Source of the DNA: an uncultured Eubacterium sp.
Lineage (GTDB): Bacteria; Bacillota_A; Clostridia; Lachnospirales; Lachnospiraceae
Assembly (NCBI GenBank): GCA_947653505.1
Contig: CANTHI010000262.1
Location: forward strand, 1 to 5,705
Reading direction: 5' to 3'
Length of the DNA: 5,705 nucleotides
The notes under the pieces were generated by a model. It was not told where the DNA came from, did not search any database, and saw only the letters and a program-made list of their open reading frames with translations. This document shows, piece after piece, positions 1-5,705 of the stretch. Within the stretch, counting starts at the first letter, position 1; each line of letters begins with the position of its first letter. Position numbers and translations under genes: made by a program.

Positions 1-98
1 TTTGCGCGTTTCGGCAGTATCTGCGTCATAATAGACCGGTAAGCCTCCTCACTTCGTTCGTGAATATAAAACAAATATGTCGTTTACGATTTTAGGGA
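1..98. other. Left-edge non-coding stretch, no gene assigned
   Basis: I see no supportable gene here. The first 50 or so bases look richer in G and C than the strongly A/T-rich sequence that follows, so they may be the edge of a gene lying mostly outside the window. On the + strand one frame runs from base 1 to a TAA at 40-42, giving only 13 residues. On the minus strand a frame is open from about base 85 to the edge, but its ATG (29-27) lies 14 nt from the nearest purine-rich run (complement of 44-50), too far for a normal ribosome site. Neither peptide is recognisable. Confidence 0.4.
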
Positions 99-127
99 TT
101 GAATAAAAACATATGTTCTAGTATAAT
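99..127 (+). promoter_or_regulatory. Sigma-A-type promoter for uvrBA
   Basis: A perfect TATAAT -10 hexamer sits at 122-127. Exactly 17 bp upstream is TTGAAT at 99-104, which matches four of six bases of the TTGACA consensus. Transcription would start near 133-136, leaving an untranslated leader of about 310 nt before uvrB. The spacer contains a LexA-like palindrome. I found no equally good promoter nearer to uvrB: the TATAGA at 424-429 lacks a -35 at proper spacing. Assignment to uvrBA is inferred from position and orientation. Confidence 0.65.
106..119. promoter_or_regulatory. LexA/DinR (SOS) box in the promoter spacer
   Basis: The 14-mer AAAACATATGTTCT contains the perfect palindrome AACATATGTT (108-117). 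It matches 11 of 14 positions of the Bacillus LexA/DinR consensus CGAACRNRYGTTYG; the mismatches are the two leftmost bases and the last one. It lies wholly between the -35 and -10 hexamers, where bound repressor would block RNA polymerase. uvrB and uvrA belong to the SOS regulon in B. subtilis and many other Firmicutes, which supports the call. The left half-site has lost the G of GAAC, so binding may be weaker than at a consensus site. Confidence 0.6.
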
Positions 128-149
128 AATTACCATACCTTCTTGCTTT

Positions 150-250
150 TTGATTGATACCAAACAGATGGAGCAAAATCTGTCTGATAATGAATGAAAA
201 TTATGTCTGTGCCAATCTATACAGATACTTGATTTTGTGGTATCATTCAA
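150..250 (+). repeat. Inverted repeat closing a possible three-way RNA junction
   Basis: Arms 150-162 (TTGATTGATACCA) and 238-250 (TGGTATCATTCAA) pair at 12 of 13 positions. Inside them lie two smaller stems: 164-169 with 178-183 (ACAGAT/ATCTGT, 8-nt loop) and 204-210 with 221-227 (seven pairs, one G-U, 10-nt loop). All three can form at once, giving a three-way junction in the transcript. Pairing was worked out by eye, with no free-energy calculation. Function is unknown. Confidence 0.4.
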
Positions 251-333
251 TCTGGATTGTTATATCATATTGCATGAAGTCCATTTAGGATTGAATAGTG
301 CTGTAAAGTGGAAAAATGAGCAATAGGTGACCA

Positions 334-399
334 AAATTCGTCGTGAAAGATTTTTGTGCAATTTGACGGAAAAGTTGAATACGCAGTCTCGACGAATTT
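334..399 (+). repeat. Perfect 10-bp inverted repeat before uvrB
   Basis: AAATTCGTCG at 334-343 is the exact reverse complement of CGACGAATTT at 390-399, with 46 nt between. Two further pairs (345-346 with 387-388) follow one mismatch. A small hairpin can form in the loop, 359-364 with 372-377 (six pairs, one G-U). The right arm shares bases 390-393 with another possible stem, TCGAC 389-393 with GTCGA 410-414, so the two are mutually exclusive. It may be leader RNA structure or a chance repeat in A/T-rich DNA. Confidence 0.4.
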
Positions 400-433
400 C
401 TGGCGAATAGTCGAACTTTTTACTATAGATCTT

Positions 434-440
434 GGAGGTG
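434..440 (+). promoter_or_regulatory. uvrB ribosome binding site (decides the GTG start)
   Basis: GGAGGTG is a strong Shine-Dalgarno sequence, and the GTG at 447 follows after 6 nt, the usual spacing. The in-frame TTG at 432, which would give five more residues, overlaps this site and has no ribosome site of its own. The GTG is therefore the preferred start. Confidence 0.85.
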
Positions 441-446
441 ATATTT

Positions 447-850
447 GTGCAAAATGCACAAAATGTATTTAAACTTCATTCAGAATACAAGCCCACAGGC
501 GACCAGCCTCAAGCAATAGAAGCCCTCGTAAACGGCTTCAAAGAAGGCAACCAATTCCAGACTTTACTAGGGGTTACAGGCTCCGGCAAGACTTTCACGA
601 TGGCAAACGTCATCCAGCAGCTAAACAAGCCCACTTTGGTAATAGCGCACAATAAGACCCTTGCTGCCCAATTGTACGGGGAGTTCAAGGAGTTCTTCCC
701 TGAAAACGCGGTGGAATACTTTGTCTCCTATTACGATTACTACCAGCCTGAAGCCTACGTACCATCATCCGACACGTACATCGCAAAAGATTCTTCCGTA
801 AATGAAGAGATCGACAAGCTGCGCCTGTCTGCGACAGCTGCGCTTTCCGA
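447..850 (+). other. Segment of uvrB with atypical codon use
   Basis: Hand counts differ sharply between the 5' part of uvrB and the rest, with the boundary somewhere around 800-890. Proline is CCG in 0 of 6 codons before and 16 of 17 after. Tyrosine is TAC in 8 of 9 before and 0 of 12 after. Phenylalanine is TTC in 6 of 8 before and 3 of 20 after. The 5' part favours C-ending codons; the remainder favours G-ending codons, and T where a pyrimidine is needed. The protein itself reads as a normal UvrB throughout. A mosaic gene or an assembly join would both explain this. Confidence 0.7.
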
Positions 851-2447
851 GCGCAGGGATGTGGTTGTGGTATCCAGTGTTTCGTGTATTTATGGTCTGG
901 GCAGTCCGGAAGATTTTCTTGGGATGATGGTATCGCTGCGGCCGGGGATGATCCGGGACAGGGATGATGTGATCCGGGATTTGATCGATATCCAGTATAC
1001 GAGGAACGAGATGGATTTTCACCGGGGGACGTTTCGTGTCCGTGGGGATGTGCTGGAGATTATTCCGGCCAGCAGCGCGGACCGCGCGGTGCGGGTGGAG
1101 TTTTTTGGAGATGAGATTGACCGGATTACGGAGATTGATGTGCTGACCGGAGAGGTGAAGGCTTCGCTGGAGCATGTCGGGATCTTTCCGGCATCGCATT
1201 ATGTCGTGCCACAGGAGAAAATTAATAAAGCGTGCGTGGAGATTGAAAAAGAGCTGGAAGAGCGTGTACGCTATTTTAAAGGGGAGGACAAGCTGCTGGA
1301 GGCGCAGCGGATTGCGGAGCGGACGAATTTTGATATTGAAATGCTTCGGGAAACGGGGTTCTGCAGCGGGATTGAGAATTATTCCAGACATCTGGCCGGA
1401 CTGGAGCCGGGTGCGACGCCGCTGACCCTGATGGAGTATTTTAAAGATGACTTTTTAATTATTATTGATGAATCCCATATTACAGTGCCGCAGATCCGGG
1501 GGATGTTTGCGGGGGACCAGTCCAGAAAAACGACGCTGGTTGATTATGGGTTCCGGCTGCCGTCGGCAAAGGATAACCGGCCGCTGAATTTCGAAGAGTT
1601 TGAGTCTAAGATCGATCAGATGCTGTTTGTGTCTGCAACGCCGAATGTCTATGAAAAGGAGCATGAGCTGTTGCGGGTGGAGCAGATTATCAGGCCGACC
1701 GGACTGCTGGATCCGCAGATTGATGTGCGTCCGGTCGAAGGACAGATTGATGATCTGATTTCGGAAGTGAATAAGGAAACGGCGAAAAAGAATAAGGTGC
1801 TGATTACGACGCTGACAAAGCGGATGGCTGAAGATCTGACGACGTATATGCAGGAAGTCGGTATAAGGGTAAAATATCTGCATTCGGATATTGATACGCT
1901 GGAGCGTGCGGAGATTATCCGTGACCTCAGGCTGGATGTTTTTGATGTGCTTGTCGGGATCAATCTGCTGCGGGAAGGTCTGGACATTCCGGAGATTACG
2001 CTGGTGGCGATCCTGGATGCGGATAAGGAAGGATTTCTGCGCTCGGAGACGTCGCTGATTCAGACGGTCGGCAGGGCGGCCCGCAACAGTGAAGGGCATG
2101 TCATTATGTATGCGGATAAAATCACGGATTCGATGCGGGCAGCGATCGACGAGACTGCGCGCCGCCGCAAGCTGCAGCAGGAGTATAATGAGGCGCATGG
2201 GATTACGCCGAAGACGATTCAGAAAGCGGTGCGCGATCTGATCAGCATATCGAAAAAGGTGGCGGCCGAGGAGCTGAATTTTGCAAAAGATCCGGAGTCT
2301 ATGAACCGGAAGGAGCTGGAAAAGCTGATCGCACAGGTGAAAAAGAAGATGGAAAGCGCCGCGGCGGACCTGAACTTTGAAGCGGCGGCGGAGCTGCGTG
2401 ACCAGATGATGCATCTGAAAGAAATGCTGCGGGATGCGCAAAAATAA
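447..2447 (+). CDS. uvrB: UvrABC excinuclease subunit B (UvrB helicase)
   Basis: Damage-verifying subunit of cytoplasmic nucleotide excision repair: UvrA loads it on DNA, it probes the lesion, then recruits UvrC for the two incisions. The 666 residues match the usual family length of about 660. Visible in order: Walker A GVTGSGKT (42-49); the tyrosine-rich beta-hairpin beginning [13 protein letters not shown] (92-104), which inserts between the strands; helicase motif II DESH (341-344); VSATPN (395-400); motif V around LLREGLDIP; motif [11 protein letters not shown] (539-547); and a C-terminal UVR helical hairpin (about 624-659) that contacts UvrC. No key residue is missing. GTG is chosen as start because GGAGGTG lies 6 nt before it. 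uvrA follows after 33 nt. The LexA-like promoter suggests SOS control. Oddity: roughly the first 120-145 codons use clearly different synonymous codons from the rest of the gene and from uvrA. Confidence 0.98.
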   Translation: MQNAQNVFKLHSEYKPTGDQPQAIEALVNGFKEGNQFQTLLGVTGSGKTFTMANVIQQLNKPTLVIAHNKTLAAQLYGEFKEFFPENAVEYFVSYYDYYQPEAYVPSSDTYIAKDSSVNEEIDKLRLSATAALSERRDVVVVSSVSCIYGLGSPEDFLGMMVSLRPGMIRDRDDVIRDLIDIQYTRNEMDFHRGTFRVRGDVLEIIPASSADRAVRVEFFGDEIDRITEIDVLTGEVKASLEHVGIFPASHYVVPQEKINKACVEIEKELEERVRYFKGEDKLLEAQRIAERTNFDIEMLRETGFCSGIENYSRHLAGLEPGATPLTLMEYFKDDFLIIIDESHITVPQIRGMFAGDQSRKTTLVDYGFRLPSAKDNRPLNFEEFESKIDQMLFVSATPNVYEKEHELLRVEQIIRPTGLLDPQIDVRPVEGQIDDLISEVNKETAKKNKVLITTLTKRMAEDLTTYMQEVGIRVKYLHSDIDTLERAEIIRDLRLDVFDVLVGINLLREGLDIPEITLVAILDADKEGFLRSETSLIQTVGRAARNSEGHVIMYADKITDSMRAAIDETARRRKLQQEYNEAHGITPKTIQKAVRDLISISKKVAAEELNFAKDPESMNRKELEKLIAQVKKKMESAAADLNFEAAAELRDQMMHLKEMLRDAQK

Positions 2448-2468
2448 ATGAGCGGATGGTATCCGGAT

Positions 2469-2473
2469 AAGGA
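2469..2473 (+). promoter_or_regulatory. uvrA ribosome binding site (decides the ATG start)
   Basis: AAGGA lies 7 nt before the ATG at 2481. The other in-frame ATG, at 2448, directly abuts the uvrB stop codon, has no Shine-Dalgarno sequence, and would add eleven residues not expected in UvrA, whose N-terminus normally begins a few residues before the conserved I-K-I-R-G-A stretch. The start at 2481 is therefore preferred. Confidence 0.8.
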
Positions 2474-2480
2474 AAAGATT

Positions 2481-5336
2481 ATGAGCAAAGAAAGAAAATA
2501 TATAAAAATACGTGGGGCAAACGAGCATAATTTAAAAAATATTGATCTGGATATTCCCAGAGACGAGTTTGTCGTGCTGACCGGACTGAGTGGGTCGGGG
2601 AAGTCTTCCCTGGCGTTTGACACGATTTATGCGGAGGGGCAGCGCCGGTATATGGAGTCTTTGTCTTCTTATGCGAGGCAGTTTCTGGGACAGGCGGAAA
2701 AACCGGATGTGGAAAAAATAGAGGGCCTGTCTCCGGCGATATCGATTGACCAGAAATCGACGAACCGCAATCCGCGTTCTACAGTTGGTACGGTGACGGA
2801 GATTTATGATTATTTTCGTCTGCTCTATGCGCGGATTGGGATACCGCACTGTCCAAAATGCGGCAAGGAGATTAAAAAGCAGACGGTGGACCAGATGGTG
2901 GACCTGATTATGGATCTGCCGGAACGGACGAAAATACAGCTGCTTGCTCCGGTTGTGCGTGGCCGGAAAGGAACGCATCAGAAGATGCTGGAACAGGCAA
3001 AACGAAGCGGTTATGTGCGTGTCATCGCGGATGGAAATATGTATGAGCTGACGGAAGAAATTCCGCTGGAAAAAAATAAAAAGCACAATATCGAGATCGT
3101 GGTGGACCGTCTGATTGTAAAGGCTGGGATTGAAAAAAGACTGACGGATTCGATTGAAAGTGTTCTGGAGCTGGCGGATGGTCTGGTTATGGTGGAAGTA
3201 CAAAGGCCGCAGGGAGAAGACCGGGCAGACAGCGGGCCTGAAATGCTGCAGTTTTCGGACAGCTTTGCCTGTCCGGACTGTGGGATCAGCGTGGACGAGA
3301 TTGAGCCGCGCAGCTTTTCGTTTAACAATCCGTTTGGGGCATGTCCGGACTGCTTTGGACTGGGCTATAAAATGGAATTTGACGAAGAGCTGATGATACC
3401 GGACCGGTCGCTCAGTATTGCGCAGGGAGCGATACAGGTGACAGGCTGGCAGTCATGTACCGATCCTTCGAGTTATACGTATGCGACGCTGGCAGCGCTG
3501 GCAGAGTCTTATGGTTTTGATCTGTATACACCGTATGAAGAATTGTCCGATGAAGTGCGGGATATGCTGATTAATGGATCGGACCGCGAGGTAAAGGTGC
3601 ATTACCGCGGACAGCGGGGGGAAGGCGTCTATGACGTAGTCTTTGAAGGACTTGTGAAAAATGTCGGGCGCAGATACCGTGAGACGGGATCGGATATGAT
3701 GAAGCAGCAGTATGAGGAATTTATGCGGGTGACGCCGTGCAAGACATGTGGCGGGCAGCGTTTGAAAAAAGAAGCGCTGGCGGTTACGATTCAGGATAAA
3801 AATATATTTGAAGTGACGAATCTGTCGATTAAAAATCTGCAGCAGTTTATGGGAAATCTGTCTCTGACAAAACAGCAGGAAATGATCGGTGCACAAATTA
3901 TACGGGAGATCCGTGCGCGGGTAGGATTCCTCGTAGAAGTCGGACTGGACTATCTGTCGCTGGGGCGGGCGACAGGCACGCTGTCCGGCGGGGAAGCGCA
4001 AAGAATCCGGCTGGCGACGCAGATTGGCTCCGGTCTGGTCGGGGTTGCCTATATTCTGGATGAACCGAGCATCGGGCTGCATCAGCGGGATAATGATAAG
4101 CTGCTCTCAGCGTTAAAAAATCTGAAGGATCTTGGAAATACGCTGATTGTAGTGGAGCATGATGAAGATACGATGCGGGCAGCGGATTTTATCGTGGATA
4201 TCGGACCTGGCGCCGGCGAGCATGGCGGCGAGGTCATTGCGACGGGGACGGCGGAAGATATTATGAACCAGCCGGCTTCGATTACCGGAGCGTATCTGAG
4301 CGGACGGATTAAAATTCCGGTGCCGGCTGAGCGTAAAAAACCGGCTGGCTGGCTGACGGTAAAAGGTGCGAGGGAAAACAATCTGAAAAATATTACGGTA
4401 GAAATACCGCTGGGGATTCTGACCTGTATTACGGGGGTGTCTGGTTCTGGAAAAAGCTCGCTGACGAATGAGATTTTATATAAAGCGATGGCCAAAAAGC
4501 TGAACCGTGCCAGATGTATTCCCGGAAAGCATGACAAAATCATTGGTCTGGAGCAGCTGGACAAGGTCATCGATATCGACCAGTCGCCCATCGGCCGTAC
4601 GCCGCGTTCCAATCCGGCGACGTATACGGGAGTGTTTGATATGATCCGTGACCTGTTTGCGGCGACGCCGGACGCAAAGGCAAAAGGATATAAAAAGGGA
4701 AGATTCAGCTTTAATGTAAAGGGTGGGCGTTGTGAAGCCTGTTCCGGAGACGGAATCTTAAAAATTGAAATGCATTTTCTGCCGGATGTGTATGTGCCCT
4801 GCGAGGTCTGTCAGGGAAAGCGGTATAACCGGGAAACGCTGGAAGTAAAATACAAAGGAAAGAGCATTTATGATGTGCTGAATATGACCGTGGAGGAGGC
4901 GTTGGGATTTTTTGAAAATATCCCTTCGATCGAACGGAAAATCCAGACACTTTACGACGTGGGTTTATCGTATATCCGGCTTGGCCAGCCGTCTACGGAG
5001 CTGTCCGGCGGGGAAGCCCAGAGGATCAAGCTGGCGACGGAATTAAGCCGCCGCAGTACCGGAAAGACAGTATATATTCTGGATGAACCGACGACGGGAC
5101 TGCATTTCGCGGATGTGCACAAGCTGGTGGAAATTCTGCACAGACTGGCGGAGGGCGGCAATACGGTCATTGTCATTGAGCATAATCTGGATGTGATCAA
5201 GACGGCGGATTATATTATTGACATGGGGCCGGAAGGCGGTGACGGCGGCGGTATGGTCATTGCGCAGGGAACGCCGGAAGAGGTCGCGCAGATACCGGAG
5301 TCTTATACGGGGCAGTATGTAAAAAAATATATTTAG
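2481..5336 (+). CDS. uvrA: UvrABC excinuclease subunit A (UvrA ATPase)
   Basis: Damage-sensing ABC-type ATPase of nucleotide excision repair; it dimerises, scans DNA and delivers UvrB to lesions. The 951 residues fit the usual length of about 940-950. It shows the tandem ATPase layout: Walker A GLSGSGKS (35-42), signature LSGGEAQ (501-507) and Walker B YILDEP (524-529) in the first half; GVSGSGKS (652-659), LSGGEAQ (841-847) and YILDEP (865-870) in the second. Cysteine pairs C264/C267 with C288/C291 and C751/C754 with C774/C777 form the two classical zinc modules; extra CxxC pairs sit at 124/127 and 420/423. The region between about 130 and 245 corresponds to the UvrB-binding domain of the family. 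No catalytic residue is missing. The gene lies 33 nt after uvrB with no promoter evident between, so the two are probably one operon under the same SOS control. Confidence 0.98.
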   Translation: MSKERKYIKIRGANEHNLKNIDLDIPRDEFVVLTGLSGSGKSSLAFDTIYAEGQRRYMESLSSYARQFLGQAEKPDVEKIEGLSPAISIDQKSTNRNPRSTVGTVTEIYDYFRLLYARIGIPHCPKCGKEIKKQTVDQMVDLIMDLPERTKIQLLAPVVRGRKGTHQKMLEQAKRSGYVRVIADGNMYELTEEIPLEKNKKHNIEIVVDRLIVKAGIEKRLTDSIESVLELADGLVMVEVQRPQGEDRADSGPEMLQFSDSFACPDCGISVDEIEPRSFSFNNPFGACPDCFGLGYKMEFDEELMIPDRSLSIAQGAIQVTGWQSCTDPSSYTYATLAALAESYGFDLYTPYEELSDEVRDMLINGSDREVKVHYRGQRGEGVYDVVFEGLVKNVGRRYRETGSDMMKQQYEEFMRVTPCKTCGGQRLKKEALAVTIQDKNIFEVTNLSIKNLQQFMGNLSLTKQQEMIGAQIIREIRARVGFLVEVGLDYLSLGRATGTLSGGEAQRIRLATQIGSGLVGVAYILDEPSIGLHQRDNDKLLSALKNLKDLGNTLIVVEHDEDTMRAADFIVDIGPGAGEHGGEVIATGTAEDIMNQPASITGAYLSGRIKIPVPAERKKPAGWLTVKGARENNLKNITVEIPLGILTCITGVSGSGKSSLTNEILYKAMAKKLNRARCIPGKHDKIIGLEQLDKVIDIDQSPIGRTPRSNPATYTGVFDMIRDLFAATPDAKAKGYKKGRFSFNVKGGRCEACSGDGILKIEMHFLPDVYVPCEVCQGKRYNRETLEVKYKGKSIYDVLNMTVEEALGFFENIPSIERKIQTLYDVGLSYIRLGQPSTELSGGEAQRIKLATELSRRSTGKTVYILDEPTTGLHFADVHKLVEILHRLAEGGNTVIVIEHNLDVIKTADYIIDMGPEGGDGGGMVIAQGTPEEVAQIPESYTGQYVKKYI

Positions 5337-5345
5337 ACAAGAAGC

Positions 5346-5388
5346 AATCTTTGACAGATTTCCGTACAGGAAAAATCTGTCAAAGATT
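5346..5388. terminator. Probable terminator between convergent genes
   Basis: The 16-base arm at 5346-5361 (AATCTTTGACAGATTT) is the exact reverse complement of 5373-5388. The inner ends can be re-paired as TCC (5361-5363) with GGA (5369-5371) around a GTACA loop, leaving a two-A bulge. It starts 9 nt after the uvrA stop. On the + strand the tail TTTCAATATTTAT is only moderately U-rich; on the minus strand a seven-U run lies farther off (complement of 5321-5327). Its position between tail-to-tail genes suggests it may serve both strands. Confidence 0.7.
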
Positions 5389-5424
5389 TCAATATTTATC
5401 TGCATCATGCAAATTCCGACTGAT

Positions 5425-5705
5425 CTATATTCTGATCAGATGGATCTGCCACGCATGATATTCTCCAGAAACAACAGGTACCGGGATTCCTGTTTCCATT
5501 AATGCATTTCCGCTGAACACACGGGAAGTTCCCTCGATCACGTATTTTCCTTCCCCATCCAGTCCTTTGCATTTCACATAAGTAACCGGACTGTTACAAT
5601 GTGTATCCAGTGAGACAATATTCAATAATGCTTCGCTCTGATCTGCAGCTGTAAAATCATCCTCCACCAATATTTCCTGTACATCCTCGAAATTCGGGGC
5701 GTTTT
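5425..5705 (-). CDS. Probable GH36 alpha-galactosidase, C-terminal end (partial)
   Basis: The last 92 codons of a minus-strand gene, ending at TAG (complement of 5425-5427) and open to the right edge, so its true start is outside. The visible residues resemble the C-terminal beta-sandwich domain of family 36 glycoside hydrolases (alpha-galactosidases that cleave terminal alpha-1,6-galactose from melibiose, raffinose and related oligosaccharides). Supporting stretches are EALLNIVSLDTH, then YVKCKGLDGEGKYVIEG, then FSGNALMETGIPVP, and finally the closing GEYHAWQIHL. The catalytic domain is not in the window, so activity cannot be judged. The TTG and GTG near 5665-5670 are internal codons, because the frame continues upstream of them. 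The gene converges on uvrA with an 88-nt gap holding a terminator, and is probably unrelated to DNA repair. Confidence 0.75.
   Translation of the reverse strand, partial: NAPNFEDVQEILVEDDFTAADQSEALLNIVSLDTHCNSPVTYVKCKGLDGEGKYVIEGTSRVFSGNALMETGIPVPVVSGEYHAWQIHLIRI

Larger units (their letters stand above)
134..446 (+). promoter_or_regulatory. Long untranslated leader of uvrB, possibly structured
   Basis: If the promoter at 99-127 is used, about 310 nt precede the uvrB start. No convincing ORF lies here: the + strand ATGs open peptides of nine residues or fewer (for example 168-197 and 203-232) with no ribosome site. The stretch is A/T-rich and holds several inverted repeats, listed separately. 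I do not recognise a known riboswitch, T-box or ribosomal-protein leader, and I see no hairpin followed by a U-run that would act as an attenuator. It could simply be a long spacer. Confidence 0.4.

Noticed and set aside
49..63. TCAC/GTGA inverted repeat near the left edge as a terminator
   Set aside because: There are only four base pairs and no U-run follows, so it is too weak to call.
399..402. UvrB reading ATPN-VYE rather than the ATPG-type sequence common elsewhere
   Set aside because: The residue after the proline is variable in the family and the ATPase motifs are otherwise intact; this is ordinary variation (the residue range given is protein numbering, nt about 1641-1652).
432..446. 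TTG at 432 as uvrB start, adding five residues
   Set aside because: It overlaps the GGAGGTG ribosome site that serves the GTG at 447, and has no ribosome site of its own.
265..459. Minus-strand 64-residue frame in the leader
   Set aside because: It has no ribosome site or recognisable sequence and overlaps the uvrB start region; open frames this short arise by chance.
765..1391. Antisense open frame of 208 residues inside uvrB
   Set aside because: It lies wholly within uvrB, has low-complexity basic composition and resembles no protein family I know.
2448..2480. ATG at 2448 as uvrA start, abutting the uvrB stop
   Set aside because: No Shine-Dalgarno sequence precedes it and the extra eleven residues are not expected in UvrA; the ATG at 2481 has AAGGA at proper distance.
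1455..2528. Long antisense open frame of 357 residues across uvrB
   Set aside because: It is an opposite-strand shadow of uvrB's codon pattern, rich in R, H, L and I, without recognisable domains or a ribosome site.
2850..3749. Extra CxxC pairs in UvrA (residues 124/127 and 420/423) as an unusual added zinc site
   Set aside because: CxxC pairs at these positions are a normal feature of bacterial UvrA and are consistent with the additional zinc module described in UvrA structures.
5431..5440. Perfect palindrome TCTGATCAGA
   Set aside because: It falls within the last codons of the minus-strand coding region and is short enough to be chance.

Overview
The window holds a bacterial nucleotide-excision-repair operon, uvrB followed by uvrA on the + strand, with a long non-coding leader in front and the 3' end of a convergent glycosidase gene behind. 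The protein sequences (Clostridia-type UvrB and UvrA, Gram-positive ribosome sites) and the GH36-type alpha-galactosidase tail suggest a Firmicute of class Clostridia, most likely a gut-type Lachnospiraceae. No RNA gene or ribosomal marker is present, so this placement is inference from protein resemblance.

Layout. 1-98: no supportable gene. 99-127: a sigma-A-type promoter whose 17-bp spacer carries a LexA/DinR-like palindrome (106-119), as expected for an SOS-controlled uvrB. About 134-446: a leader of roughly 310 nt with no convincing ORF but with several inverted repeats, including a possible three-way junction (150-250) and a second stem (334-343 with 390-399). 447-2447: uvrB, GTG start, 666 codons. 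2481-5336: uvrA, ATG start, 951 codons, 33 nt after the uvrB stop. 5346-5388: a 16-bp perfect inverted repeat, the likely terminator between convergent genes. 5425-5705: minus strand, the last 92 codons of a probable GH36 alpha-galactosidase running off the window edge.

How the genes work together. UvrA recognises distorted DNA as a dimer and loads UvrB, which verifies the lesion with its beta-hairpin and recruits UvrC through its C-terminal UVR domain. uvrC is not in this window. Co-transcription from one SOS promoter would raise the damage-search and damage-verification subunits together.

The observations most worth following are: (a) an abrupt change of synonymous codon use inside uvrB near nt 800-890, pointing to a mosaic gene or a chimeric contig; (b) the LexA-like box placed inside the promoter spacer; and (c) the long, potentially structured leader, one loop of which is complementary to the sequence next to the uvrB ribosome site. 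No wholly new multi-gene system is visible.
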